DNA of 64,000 bases from Niabella soli DSM 19437 (lineage in GTDB: Bacteria; Bacteroidota; Bacteroidia; Chitinophagales; Chitinophagaceae). Position 1 is the first letter of the stretch; each line of letters opens with the position of its first letter. Location of the stretch: assembly GCF_000243115.2 (NCBI RefSeq), contig NZ_CP007035.1, positions 4,340,001 to 4,404,000 on the forward strand, read 5' to 3'. The position numbers and the translations under genes are program-made. The notes below the pieces were generated by a model, which saw only the letters and a list, made by a program, of their open reading frames with translations, searched no databases and had not been told where the DNA came from. Positions 8,341 to 16,786 of the stretch are shown in pieces.

Positions 8341-9888
8341 ATGTTGGTGAAAGTTAATGGTAGTGCGGTTTATGGCGTTGAAGCAATACCGATTATTGTG
8401 GAAGTAAACTGGATGGGCTCCGGAAAAGATCCTATGATTGTCGGCCTGCCCGATAATGCCGTAAAGGAGAGCCTGCAGCGCATAGAAAGTACTTTTAAAA
8501 CGAACGGCTTTGAAATGCCACGCACCAAAATAGTAGTCAACATGGCTCCCGCAGACATTAAGAAAAGCGGTACTGCTTTTGATCTTCCCATCGCCATTGG
8601 AATATTAGCCGCATCAGAACAAATAGAAAATGCAGCAGCCCTTGCTAATTACGTGATCATGGGGGAACTGAGCCTTGATGGTGCCGTGCGGCCGATAAAA
8701 GGGGCATTGCCCATTGCCATCCAGGCACGCAAACAAGGGTTTAAAGGGCTCATTGTACCAAAGGTTAACGCGCGGGAGGCGGGTATCGTAAATAACCTGG
8801 AAGTATTTGGGGTGACAGATATCAATGAATTGGTCCGTTTTTTTGAGGACGGAGAAAAGGGTTTAACGCCGGAGGTAGTAGATACAAGGGATGAGTTTTT
8901 TCATTCTCAGTACGATTTTGAAATCGATTTTGCAGATGTAAAAGGCCAGGAAAACATAAAGAGAGCCATGGAAATTGCCGCGGCAGGCGGACATAATGCC
9001 ATTCTGATTGGCCCTCCCGGGGCGGGCAAAACCATGCTGGCGAAGCGATTGCCTACCATCCTTCCGCCACTTACCTTGCAGGAGGCCCTGGAAACAACAA
9101 AGATCCATTCGGTAGCCGGTAAACTGCCGGAGAACGCCACGCTTATTTCCCGGCGGCCTTTTCGCTCACCCCACCACACGGTTTCCGACGTGGCTTTAGT
9201 GGGGGGTGGAGGAAACCCGCAACCCGGTGAGATCTCTTTGGCACATAACGGCGTGCTGTTCCTGGATGAACTGCCGGAGTTTAAACGAAGCGTACTGGAA
9301 GTAATGCGGCAACCCATGGAAGAACGCCGCGTTACCATTTCCCGTGCAAAAATGGCCATCGATTTTCCCGCCAGCTTTATGCTGATCGCCTCCATGAATC
9401 CCTGCCCCTGCGGGTTTCATAATCACCCCGAACGGGAATGCACCTGCCCTCCGGGTGCCGTGCAAAAATACCTGAATAAGATTTCGGGGCCATTGCTGGA
9501 CCGCATCGATCTGCATGTAGAAGTAACGCCTGTTCCGTTTAGCGAATTGTCGGTCAAGAAGGAAGAGAAAGGCTCTTCGGAGATCCGGGAAAGAGTGATC
9601 CGCGCCCGGGAGCTCCAGGCGGAACGATACAAGGAAACGCCGGGTATTTACTGCAATGCTCAGATGAGCAGTAAGCAATTAAAAGAAATAGCTGTTATTG
9701 ATACCATTGGTCATGCTTTATTAAAAAGGGCCATGGAAAAACTGAACCTTTCGGCCAGGGCTTATGATCGTATCCTTAAAGTATCCAGAACTATAGCCGA
9801 CCTCGAAGAGTCGGAAGTGATTAAACCGGAGTATCTTGCAGAAGCGATCCAATACCGCAGCCTGGACCGGGAAGGCTGGAGTGGATGA
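8341..9888 (+). CDS. comM: YifB/ComM family Mg-chelatase-like AAA+ ATPase
   Basis: A 515-residue protein with an N-terminal Lon-protease-like fold (begins MLVKVNGSAVYGVEAIPI), a central AAA+ domain and a C-terminal Mg-chelatase helical region. Walker A is GPPGAGKT at residues 224-231; Walker B ends in LFLDEL with D309. A CPCGFHNHPERECTCPPG cysteine cluster follows, as is usual in the family. ComM is a hexameric helicase that drives branch migration during integration of transformed DNA. The gene starts 19 bases after the AT-rich immunity gene and has normal composition, so it marks the end of the T6SS island. Family call is firm; the role in transformation comes from studied relatives in other phyla. 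Confidence 0.93.
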   Translation: MLVKVNGSAVYGVEAIPIIVEVNWMGSGKDPMIVGLPDNAVKESLQRIESTFKTNGFEMPRTKIVVNMAPADIKKSGTAFDLPIAIGILAASEQIENAAALANYVIMGELSLDGAVRPIKGALPIAIQARKQGFKGLIVPKVNAREAGIVNNLEVFGVTDINELVRFFEDGEKGLTPEVVDTRDEFFHSQYDFEIDFADVKGQENIKRAMEIAAAGGHNAILIGPPGAGKTMLAKRLPTILPPLTLQEALETTKIHSVAGKLPENATLISRRPFRSPHHTVSDVALVGGGGNPQPGEISLAHNGVLFLDELPEFKRSVLEVMRQPMEERRVTISRAKMAIDFPASFMLIASMNPCPCGFHNHPERECTCPPGAVQKYLNKISGPLLDRIDLHVEVTPVPFSELSVKKEEKGSSEIRERVIRARELQAERYKETPGIYCNAQMSSKQLKEIAVIDTIGHALLKRAMEKLNLSARAYDRILKVSRTIADLEESEVIKPEYLAEAIQYRSLDREGWSG

Positions 9889-9930
9889 AAAATAAAGAAT
9901 AATAAATTTAGAACAAGGAATGTAAAGGAT

Positions 9931-10854
9931 ATGAATAAGAATTATTTTATTGCCATATGTGTTGTAATGCTTTTTTGCAGCGGTGCAGCGGCACAGGTTC
10001 ACAAAGGGGAATCAGCCGTTGCGTACAATATTCCTTTTCATCTTACCGGTCATAACAATATTGTGATCAGCGCTGTTATAAACAATACGGATACCGTTAA
10101 CCTGATGCTTCATACGGCGTCAAGCGATATTACATTAACGAAAGAGGGGCTTGCAAAAACAAAAACGATAAACATAACGGGCACTGTAGATAGCATAAAA
10201 AGCTGGGGCGGAAGCACTAATTCCTCTGGCTATAGTACCGGCAACAGACTTCAGTTGGCAGGCCAGCATTGGGACAAGGTTACGATTTGGGAAGATGAAC
10301 TTTCCGGTCAGCAGACCGATGGAAAGATCGGCCTTAATTTTTTTGACAAAAAAATACTCGTATTTGATTTTGATAAAAACCAATTGACGGTAAAAAATGA
10401 GTTGCCCCGGAAGATAACCGGTTACCAAAAATTGAGACTGAGAGTGGCAAATGATAATTTGTTTATTAAGCTGATCTGCAAGGCGGGAGATGAAGCGTTT
10501 GAAAACGAGTTTCTGATCCATTCGGGGTACGGGGGCATCCTTTTGTTTGACGATGCAACAGTTCAAAATTACCGTCTTGATAAAAAGATTAGGATCACCG
10601 GGCGAAAACAATTGAAAGACGCATACGGAAATGTTTTAACAACCGTAAATGGGATTTTGCCACATTTGAATATGGGAAAGGTATCTGTTAAAAATGTTCC
10701 GGTTGGTTTTTTTACAGGTGCCATCGGAAGACAGCAAATGAGCGTTCTGGGAGGAGGGCTTTTAAAAAAATTTAACTTTGTTTTGGATAAAGAGCGTCAG
10801 AATTTATACATCAGGCCGAATCACTTTTACAATGCTCCCTTTCCGGCTACATAA
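9931..10854 (+). CDS. Secreted retropepsin-like protein with both catalytic Asp positions replaced
   Basis: A 307-residue exported protein with an N-terminal signal ending near CSGAAAQ. Two homologous lobes resemble bacterial retropepsin-like aspartyl proteases: beta strands, then a short catalytic-type turn, then a Gly-rich psi loop. At the turn where family members have an Asp (as in DTG or DSG), lobe one has LHTASSD with His61 and lobe two has IHSGYGG with His197. If the alignment is right, both catalytic aspartates are gone and the protein is a binding or scaffold relative rather than a protease. It follows comM by 42 bases and ends at a hairpin terminator. Fold assignment is by eye and moderate; the paired replacement is directly visible but depends on that alignment. 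Confidence 0.55.
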   Translation: MNKNYFIAICVVMLFCSGAAAQVHKGESAVAYNIPFHLTGHNNIVISAVINNTDTVNLMLHTASSDITLTKEGLAKTKTINITGTVDSIKSWGGSTNSSGYSTGNRLQLAGQHWDKVTIWEDELSGQQTDGKIGLNFFDKKILVFDFDKNQLTVKNELPRKITGYQKLRLRVANDNLFIKLICKAGDEAFENEFLIHSGYGGILLFDDATVQNYRLDKKIRITGRKQLKDAYGNVLTTVNGILPHLNMGKVSVKNVPVGFFTGAIGRQQMSVLGGGLLKKFNFVLDKERQNLYIRPNHFYNAPFPAT

Positions 10855-10879
10855 ACCTTAACCTAAATTATTTGTTATT

Positions 10880-10916
10880 AAAAATCCTTGATGCAACTTT
10901 GCATCTCGGGATTTTT
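10880..10916 (+). terminator. Rho-independent terminator after the retropepsin-like gene
   Basis: Inverted repeat with AAAAATCC pairing with GGATTTTT on the outside and GATGCAA with TTGCATC on the inside, separated by a small internal mismatch, with a run of T at the 3' side. It lies 26 bases after the stop at 10854 and just before the ABC transporter start. Confidence 0.7.
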
Positions 10917-10929
10917 AACAAGAAAGTAT

Positions 10930-12732
10930 ATGCGCATTCTTCTTCAATATTTAAAACCCTATAAATGGCTGGTGGCGCTGGCTTTGTTACTGGCGGCCAT
11001 CAACCAGGTATTCTCGCTTTTTGCACCCATGATCAGCGGGCGGTTGCTGGACCTTTTCGCCAACCATCCGCATCATTTTGATAAGGCAAAAACCATCCCG
11101 CGCAGCGGCCATGAATATTTATTCGGCGGTAACGGCTATCGAGGTCTGATTTTCTTTTTATTGCTGTTAATTGGTACGGCCATGGTGAGCCGCATTGCCA
11201 AAGCCTTCCAGGACTATTTTGTAAATGTGGTGATCCAGAAATTTGGCGCTACCATTTTTACAGATGGACTAAAACATTCCATGCGGCTGCCCTATCAGGA
11301 TTTTGAAGATCAGCGCAGTGGCGAGACACTTTCCATATTAACAAAAGTGCGTACGGATACGGAGAAATTTATTACCAATTTTATTAATGTGTTTTTTGCG
11401 ATTATTGTCAGTATCGTTTTCGTGTCCATCTACGCCTTTCAGTTACATTGGGCCATTATGCCGGTGTATACGGTGGGCATTTTTGCCATTGCTGTTGTTA
11501 CCAGTTTATTGAGCAAGCGCATCAAAGTGATCCAGCGGCGCATCGTTTCAGAAACAACAGCGCTGGCGGGCACTACAACGGAAAGCCTCCGGAATATTGA
11601 AATTGTGAAAAGCCTGGGATTGACCGAGCAGGAAGTGAAACGGTTAAATAACAACACTTTTAAGATCCTGGGGCTTGAGCTCAAAAAAGTAAAGAGTATC
11701 CGGGCGCTGAGTTTTATCCAGGGTACCATGGTTAACTTTTTGCAACAGGTTATTGCTTTCACCCTGCTATGGCTGATCTTTGGCGATGCCATTACACCGG
11801 GGCAATATTTATCGCTTTCATTTTACGGGTTCTTTATTTTCGGGCCGATGCAGGAAATGGGCAATATTATCATTTCTTATCGTGAAGCAGAGGCCTCGCT
11901 AAATAATTTTCATAACCTGATGTTACGCAAGGCGGAGCTGAAACCGCTTATGCCGAAGCATATTGGCCTGTTGGAACGGTTGCAATTTAAAACGGTGGCT
12001 TTCCGGCACCAGACGGCCCACTTTAATGCGCTGAATAATATTTCCTTTGATGTGAGCAAGGGTGAAACGATTGCTTTTGTAGGGCCGAGCGGTTCGGGGA
12101 AAAGCACCCTGGTTAAGTTACTGGTGGGCCTGTACCGGCCGGCAAAAGGGACCATTAATTATAACGGCATCGATGGAAATGATATTGACTTTGACGAGTT
12201 ACGCCGGCAGTTGGGTTTTGTAACGCAGGACACACAGTTGTTCGCAGGCCCTATTAAAGATAACCTACTGTTTGTAAATCCCCGGGCAACGGAAGAACAG
12301 TTGCAGGCTGCATTGGAAAAAGCCAGTTGCCTGAAGTTACTGCAGCGCGCCGAAAATGGAATGAATACAGTTATTGGAGAAGGCGGATTGAAATTAAGCG
12401 GTGGCGAGCGTCAGCGTATTGCTATTGCCCGCGCCCTATTGCGTAACCCGCACCTGCTGATATTTGATGAGGCTACTTCGGCCCTCGATTCTATTACGGA
12501 GGAGGAAATAACCAAAACCATACGGGATGTGTCTTCCAAAGGCAACCAGATCACCGTTTTAATTGCCCACCGGCTGAGCACTATCATGCACGCCGATCGT
12601 ATCTATGTTTTGGAGCGCGGCGATATTGTTGAAACGGGTAATCATGATGAGTTGCTGGAGCGTAAAGGGCTGTATTATGCGATGTGGCGGCAGCAGATAG
12701 GCGAGCGGCGGAAAGAAGTGCTGGTCGGTTGA
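10930..12732 (+). CDS. ABC transporter, fused permease and ATPase (exporter type)
   Basis: A 600-residue half-transporter. The ATG at 10930 (MRILLQYLKPYKW) is chosen because a TTG at 10888 would lie inside the upstream terminator. Residues 1-310 form the six-helix transmembrane domain of type IV exporters. The nucleotide-binding domain has Walker A GPSGSGKST at 385-393, signature LSGGERQRIAIARALL, Walker B LLIFDEATSALD and the switch histidine in IAHRLST. Such proteins work as homo- or heterodimers exporting lipids, peptides or drugs; the substrate cannot be read from sequence. No partner half-transporter is adjacent, so a homodimer is likely. Family call is firm. Confidence 0.93.
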   Translation: MRILLQYLKPYKWLVALALLLAAINQVFSLFAPMISGRLLDLFANHPHHFDKAKTIPRSGHEYLFGGNGYRGLIFFLLLLIGTAMVSRIAKAFQDYFVNVVIQKFGATIFTDGLKHSMRLPYQDFEDQRSGETLSILTKVRTDTEKFITNFINVFFAIIVSIVFVSIYAFQLHWAIMPVYTVGIFAIAVVTSLLSKRIKVIQRRIVSETTALAGTTTESLRNIEIVKSLGLTEQEVKRLNNNTFKILGLELKKVKSIRALSFIQGTMVNFLQQVIAFTLLWLIFGDAITPGQYLSLSFYGFFIFGPMQEMGNIIISYREAEASLNNFHNLMLRKAELKPLMPKHIGLLERLQFKTVAFRHQTAHFNALNNISFDVSKGETIAFVGPSGSGKSTLVKLLVGLYRPAKGTINYNGIDGNDIDFDELRRQLGFVTQDTQLFAGPIKDNLLFVNPRATEEQLQAALEKASCLKLLQRAENGMNTVIGEGGLKLSGGERQRIAIARALLRNPHLLIFDEATSALDSITEEEITKTIRDVSSKGNQITVLIAHRLSTIMHADRIYVLERGDIVETGNHDELLERKGLYYAMWRQQIGERRKEVLVG

Positions 12733-12846
12733 TATGTTAACAAGTTTATGGGTTGACAGGGCCCTTCAACCATCGTTGGTGTGGTGTGCGGAAAGAGTGT
12801 ACGGGGCTCCTGTAAACCTATCAACATTTCAACCTGCCAACTGATC
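12733..12846. repeat. Intergenic word repeat, GTTGACAGG type, between convergent genes
   Basis: Imperfect inverted repeat between the convergent ABC transporter and cysteine desulfurase genes. The left arm contains TATGGGTTGACAGG; the right arm, CCTATCAACATTTCAACCTG, is a degenerate reverse complement. It is one member of the intergenic word-repeat vocabulary seen across the window and may act as a bidirectional stem-loop terminator. Confidence 0.45.
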
Positions 12847-12848
12847 GT

Positions 12849-13976
12849 TTACATCAACTCCTTCAGCTTTTCAATCGTATAATCAACCTCTTCCTTTGTA
12901 TTATACTTACTGAAAGAAAAGCGTACGGGTACGGTATCAGCACTGTTATTCAGGGCTGCAATTACGTGTGACCCCTGGCTGGCCCCGCTGCTGCAGGCGC
13001 TTCCGCCGGAAACACAAATGCCATTAATATCCAGGTTAAATAACAACATCTCCGATCGGTCTGTTTTTGGAAAAGAAGCACTCAGCACGGTGTACAGGCA
13101 ACTGCCGTTATAATCGCCATTGAATGTCACCAAGGGGATGGCTTCCTGCAATTGTCCGATCATATAGGCTTTCAGCTCTTTGATATAAGCCGATTCCTTT
13201 TCATAATGGGTCATGGCGGCGTCCAGTGCTTTTGCAAAGCCAACGATGCCATAAACATTTTCGGTGCCCGCACGCATATTACGTTCCTGGCCGCCCCCAT
13301 AAATAAAGGGTTTTATTTGCAGCTTGCTGTTGACATACAAAATGCCGGCGCCCTTAGGACCGTGAAATTTGTGCCCGGAGGCCGAAATAAAATCAATGTC
13401 GATCCGTTGCAGGTCAATCGGGTAATGCCCTACGGTCTGTACGCAATCGGAATGAAAAACAGCGTCATATTTTCTGCACAATGCACTCACCGCATTAATA
13501 GAGAGCAAATTTCCTATTTCGTTATTGGCGTGCATCAGGCTAACCAGGCACTTTTTACCAATGGTGGCCAGTTGCGCTTCCAGATCTTTTAGATCTACAT
13601 GTCCGTTGGGCAATAACTTCACCAGACTATGGGTAATGGCGTTTCCATCGCAGTAATGTTCCACCGTATGTAGCACGGCATGGTGCTCGATGGGCGAGGT
13701 GATGATGTGCGTGCAACCCAGGTCGCGAAGGGAAGCACTGATAGCGGTATTATTGCTTTCCGTGCCGCCGCTGGTAAAGAATATTTCGCCGGGTTTTACA
13801 TTTAAATGTTTTGCCACGGTTTTGCGGGCGGTTTCCACTGCAAGCCGGGTCTCCCGTCCGTACGAATACACGGAAGAGGGGTTTCCAAAGCTTGTGGTCA
13901 TATAAGGGAGCATTGCATCCAGCACTTCTTTATCCAGGCTGGTGGTAGCGGCATTGTCTAAATAAATTATTGTCAT
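12849..13976 (-). CDS. Cysteine desulfurase (NifS/IscS family)
   Basis: PLP enzyme that removes sulfur from L-cysteine to form alanine and an enzyme persulfide, supplying Fe-S cluster and thio-cofactor synthesis. The 375-residue protein starts with the typical YLDNAATT. It carries the PLP lysine K203 in SASGHKFHGPKG and the persulfide Cys328 in SGGSACSSG. The loop around that Cys is short and resembles the NifS/IscS group rather than SufS. It is transcribed alone, convergent with the ABC transporter. A -7 element lies at 14027-14034, and an unusually good Shine-Dalgarno GGAGG sits 7 bases before the ATG. No IscU or regulator is adjacent, so its partner scaffold is unknown. Family call is firm; the exact paralog is not assigned. 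Confidence 0.93.
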   Translation of the reverse strand: MTIIYLDNAATTSLDKEVLDAMLPYMTTSFGNPSSVYSYGRETRLAVETARKTVAKHLNVKPGEIFFTSGGTESNNTAISASLRDLGCTHIITSPIEHHAVLHTVEHYCDGNAITHSLVKLLPNGHVDLKDLEAQLATIGKKCLVSLMHANNEIGNLLSINAVSALCRKYDAVFHSDCVQTVGHYPIDLQRIDIDFISASGHKFHGPKGAGILYVNSKLQIKPFIYGGGQERNMRAGTENVYGIVGFAKALDAAMTHYEKESAYIKELKAYMIGQLQEAIPLVTFNGDYNGSCLYTVLSASFPKTDRSEMLLFNLDINGICVSGGSACSSGASQGSHVIAALNNSADTVPVRFSFSKYNTKEEVDYTIEKLKELM

Positions 13977-13983
13977 CTAACGT

Positions 13984-13988
13984 CCTCC
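13984..13988 (-). promoter_or_regulatory. Strong Shine-Dalgarno site of the cysteine desulfurase gene
   Basis: On the minus strand the leader reads AAAAGGAGGACGTTAGATG. GGAGG is 7 bases from the ATG. Most other genes in this window lack such a site, as is usual for Bacteroidota. Confidence 0.6.
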
Positions 13989-14026
13989 TTTTACCCGGGT
14001 TGTCTCTCCCCGTAAAAAATGAGCCG

Positions 14027-14034
14027 CAAAGTTA
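14027..14034 (-). promoter_or_regulatory. Bacteroidota-type -7 promoter element for the cysteine desulfurase gene
   Basis: On the minus strand this is TAACTTTG within GTAACTTTGCGGC, matching TAnnTTTG exactly. It lies about 50 bases before the ATG at 13976. No clear -33 TTTG was found. Confidence 0.6.
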
Positions 14035-14073
14035 CGAAAGCCTTGGCATATGATTTTTGTAGACTATGCTCGG

Positions 14074-14175
14074 GGTTACAGGTTGCTGGTTACAAGTTTT
14101 TCGACTCTGGATTCTGGATACTCGATATCGGAGCATCGAGTGTCTTGTATCAAGCATCCAGAAACAAGCATCCGT
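14074..14175. repeat. Intergenic word repeat with GGATACTCGATA-type inverted arms
   Basis: Stretch between the cysteine desulfurase promoter and the 3' end of the GlmM gene. It opens with GGGTTACAGGTTGCTGGTTAC, a word also found near 15783, 16120 and 18090. Next is an imperfect inverted repeat whose left arm starts ATTCTGGATACTCGATATCG and whose right arm ends GTATCAAGCATCCAGAA. It probably folds as a stem-loop at the end of the GlmM transcript. Confidence 0.45.
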
Positions 14176-14176
14176 T

Positions 14177-15565
14177 CTACATATTCTCCTTAATATCCTG
14201 CATCAGCTTATGGGCAATGTTTTTGGCTTTTACCTCGTAGTCGCTCTCCGAATAAATGCGGATGATGGGTTCGGTATTGGACATGCGCAGATGCACCCAG
14301 TCGTCGTCAAATTCAATTTTCAGCCCGTCTTCATCATTTACCGGCAGTTTGCTGTATTTCTGTTTGATCTTGGTGAGGATGGTGGGAAGATCCGTTCCTT
14401 TATCTAATTCAATTTTATTCTTACTAATAAAATAATCAGGATATAAGCGTCGCAATGATTTGATACTTCCTTTTTGTGTGGCCAGATGGCTCAGGAATAA
14501 TGCAATGCCGATCAGCGCATCACGGCCGTAATGAAAATCGGGTACAATGATACCACCGTTGCCCTCGCCGCCAATAACCGCATCTACTGCCTTCATTTTC
14601 GTCACCACGTTCACCTCGCCCACGGCGGAAGGGTAATAAGTGCCGCCATGCTTTAATGTAATTTCTTTTAAAGCCTTGGTGCTGCTCATATTGCTAACGG
14701 TATTTCCTTTGCGTTGCGAAAGAATATAATCTGCAACGGCTACCAGCGTATATTCTTCACCAAACATACTGCCATCTTCGTTTACAAAACAAAGACGGTC
14801 TACATCGGGGTCCACAGCAATACCGAGGTCTGCTTTTTCCCTTACCACCGTACTGGACAACTCTGCAAGGTGATCGGGTAGGGGTTCCGGATTATGTGCA
14901 AAATTCCCGGAAACGTCACTGTTTAACACAATAATATTGGTAACCCCCAGCGCTTTTAATAAGGCAGGTACAAAAGTAGCGCCGGTAGAATTGATGGCGT
15001 CCACTACTATCTTAAAATTCTTTTTAGCAATAGCATCTTTCTTTACCAGGGCATAGGCCAATATGGCGTCAATATGCTTTTGCAGGTAAGAATCATCCTG
15101 TTTAATAGTACCCAGTTTATCAACCGCTACAAAGTCAAAATCTTCAGCGGCGGCAATTTCCAGCAATTGCTTGCCCAGCTCTGCAGAAATAAATTCGCCC
15201 TCGCTATTTAAAAGTTTTAAAGCATTCCATTCCTTGGGATTGTGGCTGGCGGTAAGGATAATACCTCCTTCTGCTTTTTCCCTTGGCACGGCAATTTCTA
15301 CCGTAGGGGTGGTGCTTAGTCCCAAATCAATAACATCGATGCCTAATGCATTTAAGGTTGCGGTAACCAGGCTGCTCACCAGGGGGCCGCTAATGCGTCC
15401 ATCCCGTCCTACTACCACTTTTATTTTCTTTCTGCTGCCGGCAGCTTTCCGGAGAATAGTACCGTACGCCGCTGTAAATTTCACAATATCAACTGGTGAC
15501 AGCGTCTCACCTGTTTTCCCGCCAATGGTTCCACGAATTCCTGATATGCTTTTTATAAGAGACAT
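14177..15565 (-). CDS. glmM: Phosphoglucosamine mutase / alpha-D-phosphohexomutase
   Basis: Interconverts glucosamine-6-phosphate and glucosamine-1-phosphate on the way to UDP-GlcNAc for peptidoglycan and lipid A. The 462-residue protein has the four phosphohexomutase landmarks: phosphoserine S107 in LTASHNP; a metal loop DPDVDR with D252, D254 and D256; a sugar-specificity loop GEGNGG; and a C-terminal phosphate-binding RMSNTEPIIRIYSES. The metal loop is DPDVDR rather than the enterobacterial DGDADR, and the length matches the Bacteroidota group usually annotated as glmM. A wider phosphomannomutase specificity cannot be excluded. It has its own -7 element at 15608-15615 and ends at a word-repeat stem-loop. 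Family call is firm, exact substrate likely. Confidence 0.88.
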   Translation of the reverse strand: MSLIKSISGIRGTIGGKTGETLSPVDIVKFTAAYGTILRKAAGSRKKIKVVVGRDGRISGPLVSSLVTATLNALGIDVIDLGLSTTPTVEIAVPREKAEGGIILTASHNPKEWNALKLLNSEGEFISAELGKQLLEIAAAEDFDFVAVDKLGTIKQDDSYLQKHIDAILAYALVKKDAIAKKNFKIVVDAINSTGATFVPALLKALGVTNIIVLNSDVSGNFAHNPEPLPDHLAELSSTVVREKADLGIAVDPDVDRLCFVNEDGSMFGEEYTLVAVADYILSQRKGNTVSNMSSTKALKEITLKHGGTYYPSAVGEVNVVTKMKAVDAVIGGEGNGGIIVPDFHYGRDALIGIALFLSHLATQKGSIKSLRRLYPDYFISKNKIELDKGTDLPTILTKIKQKYSKLPVNDEDGLKIEFDDDWVHLRMSNTEPIIRIYSESDYEVKAKNIAHKLMQDIKENM

Positions 15566-15607
15566 GTTCTGTATGATTTCCTTTTACGGCCATAAGCAGC
15601 CGGGGAG

Positions 15608-15615
15608 CAAATTTA
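15608..15615 (-). promoter_or_regulatory. -7 promoter element for glmM
   Basis: The minus strand reads TAAATTTG in CGTAAATTTGCTCC, an exact TAnnTTTG match about 43 bases before the ATG at 15565. A purine-rich AAAAGGAAAT stretch lies between them. Confidence 0.55.
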
Positions 15616-15734
15616 CGGATGGGCGGTTATATTTAGGGACTTGTGGATAAGATTGACGCCCGTTGGCGTGATGGATAGTTGTTGTTGTTTAATAATCAGT
15701 ATCTTACGGGAGATAGCCGGATTTGGGTATGAGA

Positions 15735-16135
15735 ATGCTAAACGCTTAACGCTTAACGTCCAACGCGTAATGCTTAACGCTTGTAACCCGAAACCTGCAA
15801 CTTGAAACGATAGCAAACGTCAAACGAGAGACTATAAACTGGAAACCGTTCCGGAAGAAAGTCCTCAACATTAAACTTGAACCCTGGAAGCTGAATGCGC
15901 AACGCACAACGCCTGTAACCTGCAACGATAACAAACGTCAAACGATAGACGCGGGAAACGATAAATTGCGGTACAGGACGAACTTTGAGTGCGGAACACT
16001 AAACGCTGAGCGCCCGACCATAAACTATCAGACATTCCCCCAAGTTTCACATTTCAACATCACCACATTCCTACATTTGAGTTCTTATTTGTTATTCGGT
16101 TCTCGAAACCAGTACCCAGAAACCTGCAACCTGCA
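15735..16135. repeat. Large block of intergenic word repeats (AACGC / CCTGCAAC / AACGTCAAACGATA)
   Basis: Gene-free 400-base block between the divergent glmM and PAP2 genes. It is built from recurring words: GCTTAACGCTTAACG near 15744; GTAACCCGAAACCTGCAAC at 15783; GTAACCTGCAACGATAAC near 15915; CAAACGTCAAACGA twice; AAACGATAAATTGCG at 15956-15970; CCTGCAACCTGCAACCAG near 16122. Several words recur as exact reverse complements at 18082-18290, on the other side of the next two genes. No ORF here looks real. Confidence 0.7.
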
Positions 16136-16156
16136 ACCAGTCTCCTCCCTAATCCC

Positions 16157-16164
16157 TACATTTG
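16157..16164 (+). promoter_or_regulatory. -7 promoter element directly before the PAP2 gene
   Basis: TACATTTG matches TAnnTTTG exactly and ends only 4 bases before the ATG at 16169. If functional, transcription would begin at or next to the start codon, giving a leaderless mRNA. Confidence 0.4.
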
Positions 16165-16168
16165 CAGG

Positions 16169-16786
16169 ATGGCCTGTTTCCTGTATATACCGCTCCCCGA
16201 CTGGTTTGTAAAACCGGATCGCTGGTTGTTTGAGCTGGTTAATGTAAAAATGGCAAATCCTTTTATGGATGGCGTAATGCCATTATTCAGGAATCCGTTT
16301 ATCTGGGCGCCGCTTTATCTTTTTGCGATAGCCTTTGTACTGATAAATTTTAAGCAGAAAGGCGCCTGGTGGCTGTTGTTGTTTATTTGCACGGCAGCCA
16401 GTACTGATCTGATCGGGGTGCATGCTTTTAAAGATGTTTTTGAGCGGTTACGGCCCTGCAATGACCCTGTAATGACTGGTCATGTAAGAATGGTATTGGG
16501 TCGCTGCTCCGGCGGGTTCAGTTTTGTATCGAACCACGCCATCAATCATTTTGGCATTGCCACTTTCTTTTTTGTAACCTTCCGGTCTTTTTTCCGCTAT
16601 GCATGGGTGTTGCTGGTGTGGGCAGGCATTATCGGCTTTGCCCAGATCTATGTGGGCGTACATTATCCTTTTGATGTACTTGCGGGCTCCCTCCTGGGCG
16701 TTCTTATCGGGGTATTCTGGGGGAACCTTTTTAATAAAAGATTTGGATTTGTTATCTTCGATAAGCAATCAACTCAATTAGATTAA
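16169..16786 (+). CDS. PAP2-family membrane phosphatase
   Basis: Integral membrane lipid-phosphate phosphatase of the PAP2 superfamily; members act on phosphatidic acid, PGP or undecaprenyl diphosphate. The 205-residue protein has about five to six hydrophobic helices and the three PAP2 signature blocks: K88 and R95-P96 (KDVFERLRP); S121-N122-H123 (FSFVSNHA); and H165 with D169 (VGVHYPFD). In block three the usual SR pair is A158-Q159, a substitution I recall from other Bacteroidota members. The stop overlaps the next ATG by one base (TAATG), so it is coupled to the CorC-type gene. Family call is firm; the substrate is unknown. Confidence 0.88.
   Translation: MACFLYIPLPDWFVKPDRWLFELVNVKMANPFMDGVMPLFRNPFIWAPLYLFAIAFVLINFKQKGAWWLLLFICTAASTDLIGVHAFKDVFERLRPCNDPVMTGHVRMVLGRCSGGFSFVSNHAINHFGIATFFFVTFRSFFRYAWVLLVWAGIIGFAQIYVGVHYPFDVLAGSLLGVLIGVFWGNLFNKRFGFVIFDKQSTQLD

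Noticed and set aside
13152-13592. 146-codon plus-strand ORF inside the cysteine desulfurase gene
   Set aside because: Antisense shadow; the minus-strand protein has all catalytic residues.
15735-16135. CRISPR array in the repeat-rich block before the PAP2 gene
   Set aside because: The words vary in length, order and spacing, are often inverted, and no constant 24-40 base repeat or cas gene is present.
15613-16211. Short ORFs on both strands between glmM and the PAP2 gene (60-81 codons)
   Set aside because: They run through the word repeats, have no recognised domain or start context, and the plus-strand one overlaps the PAP2 start.
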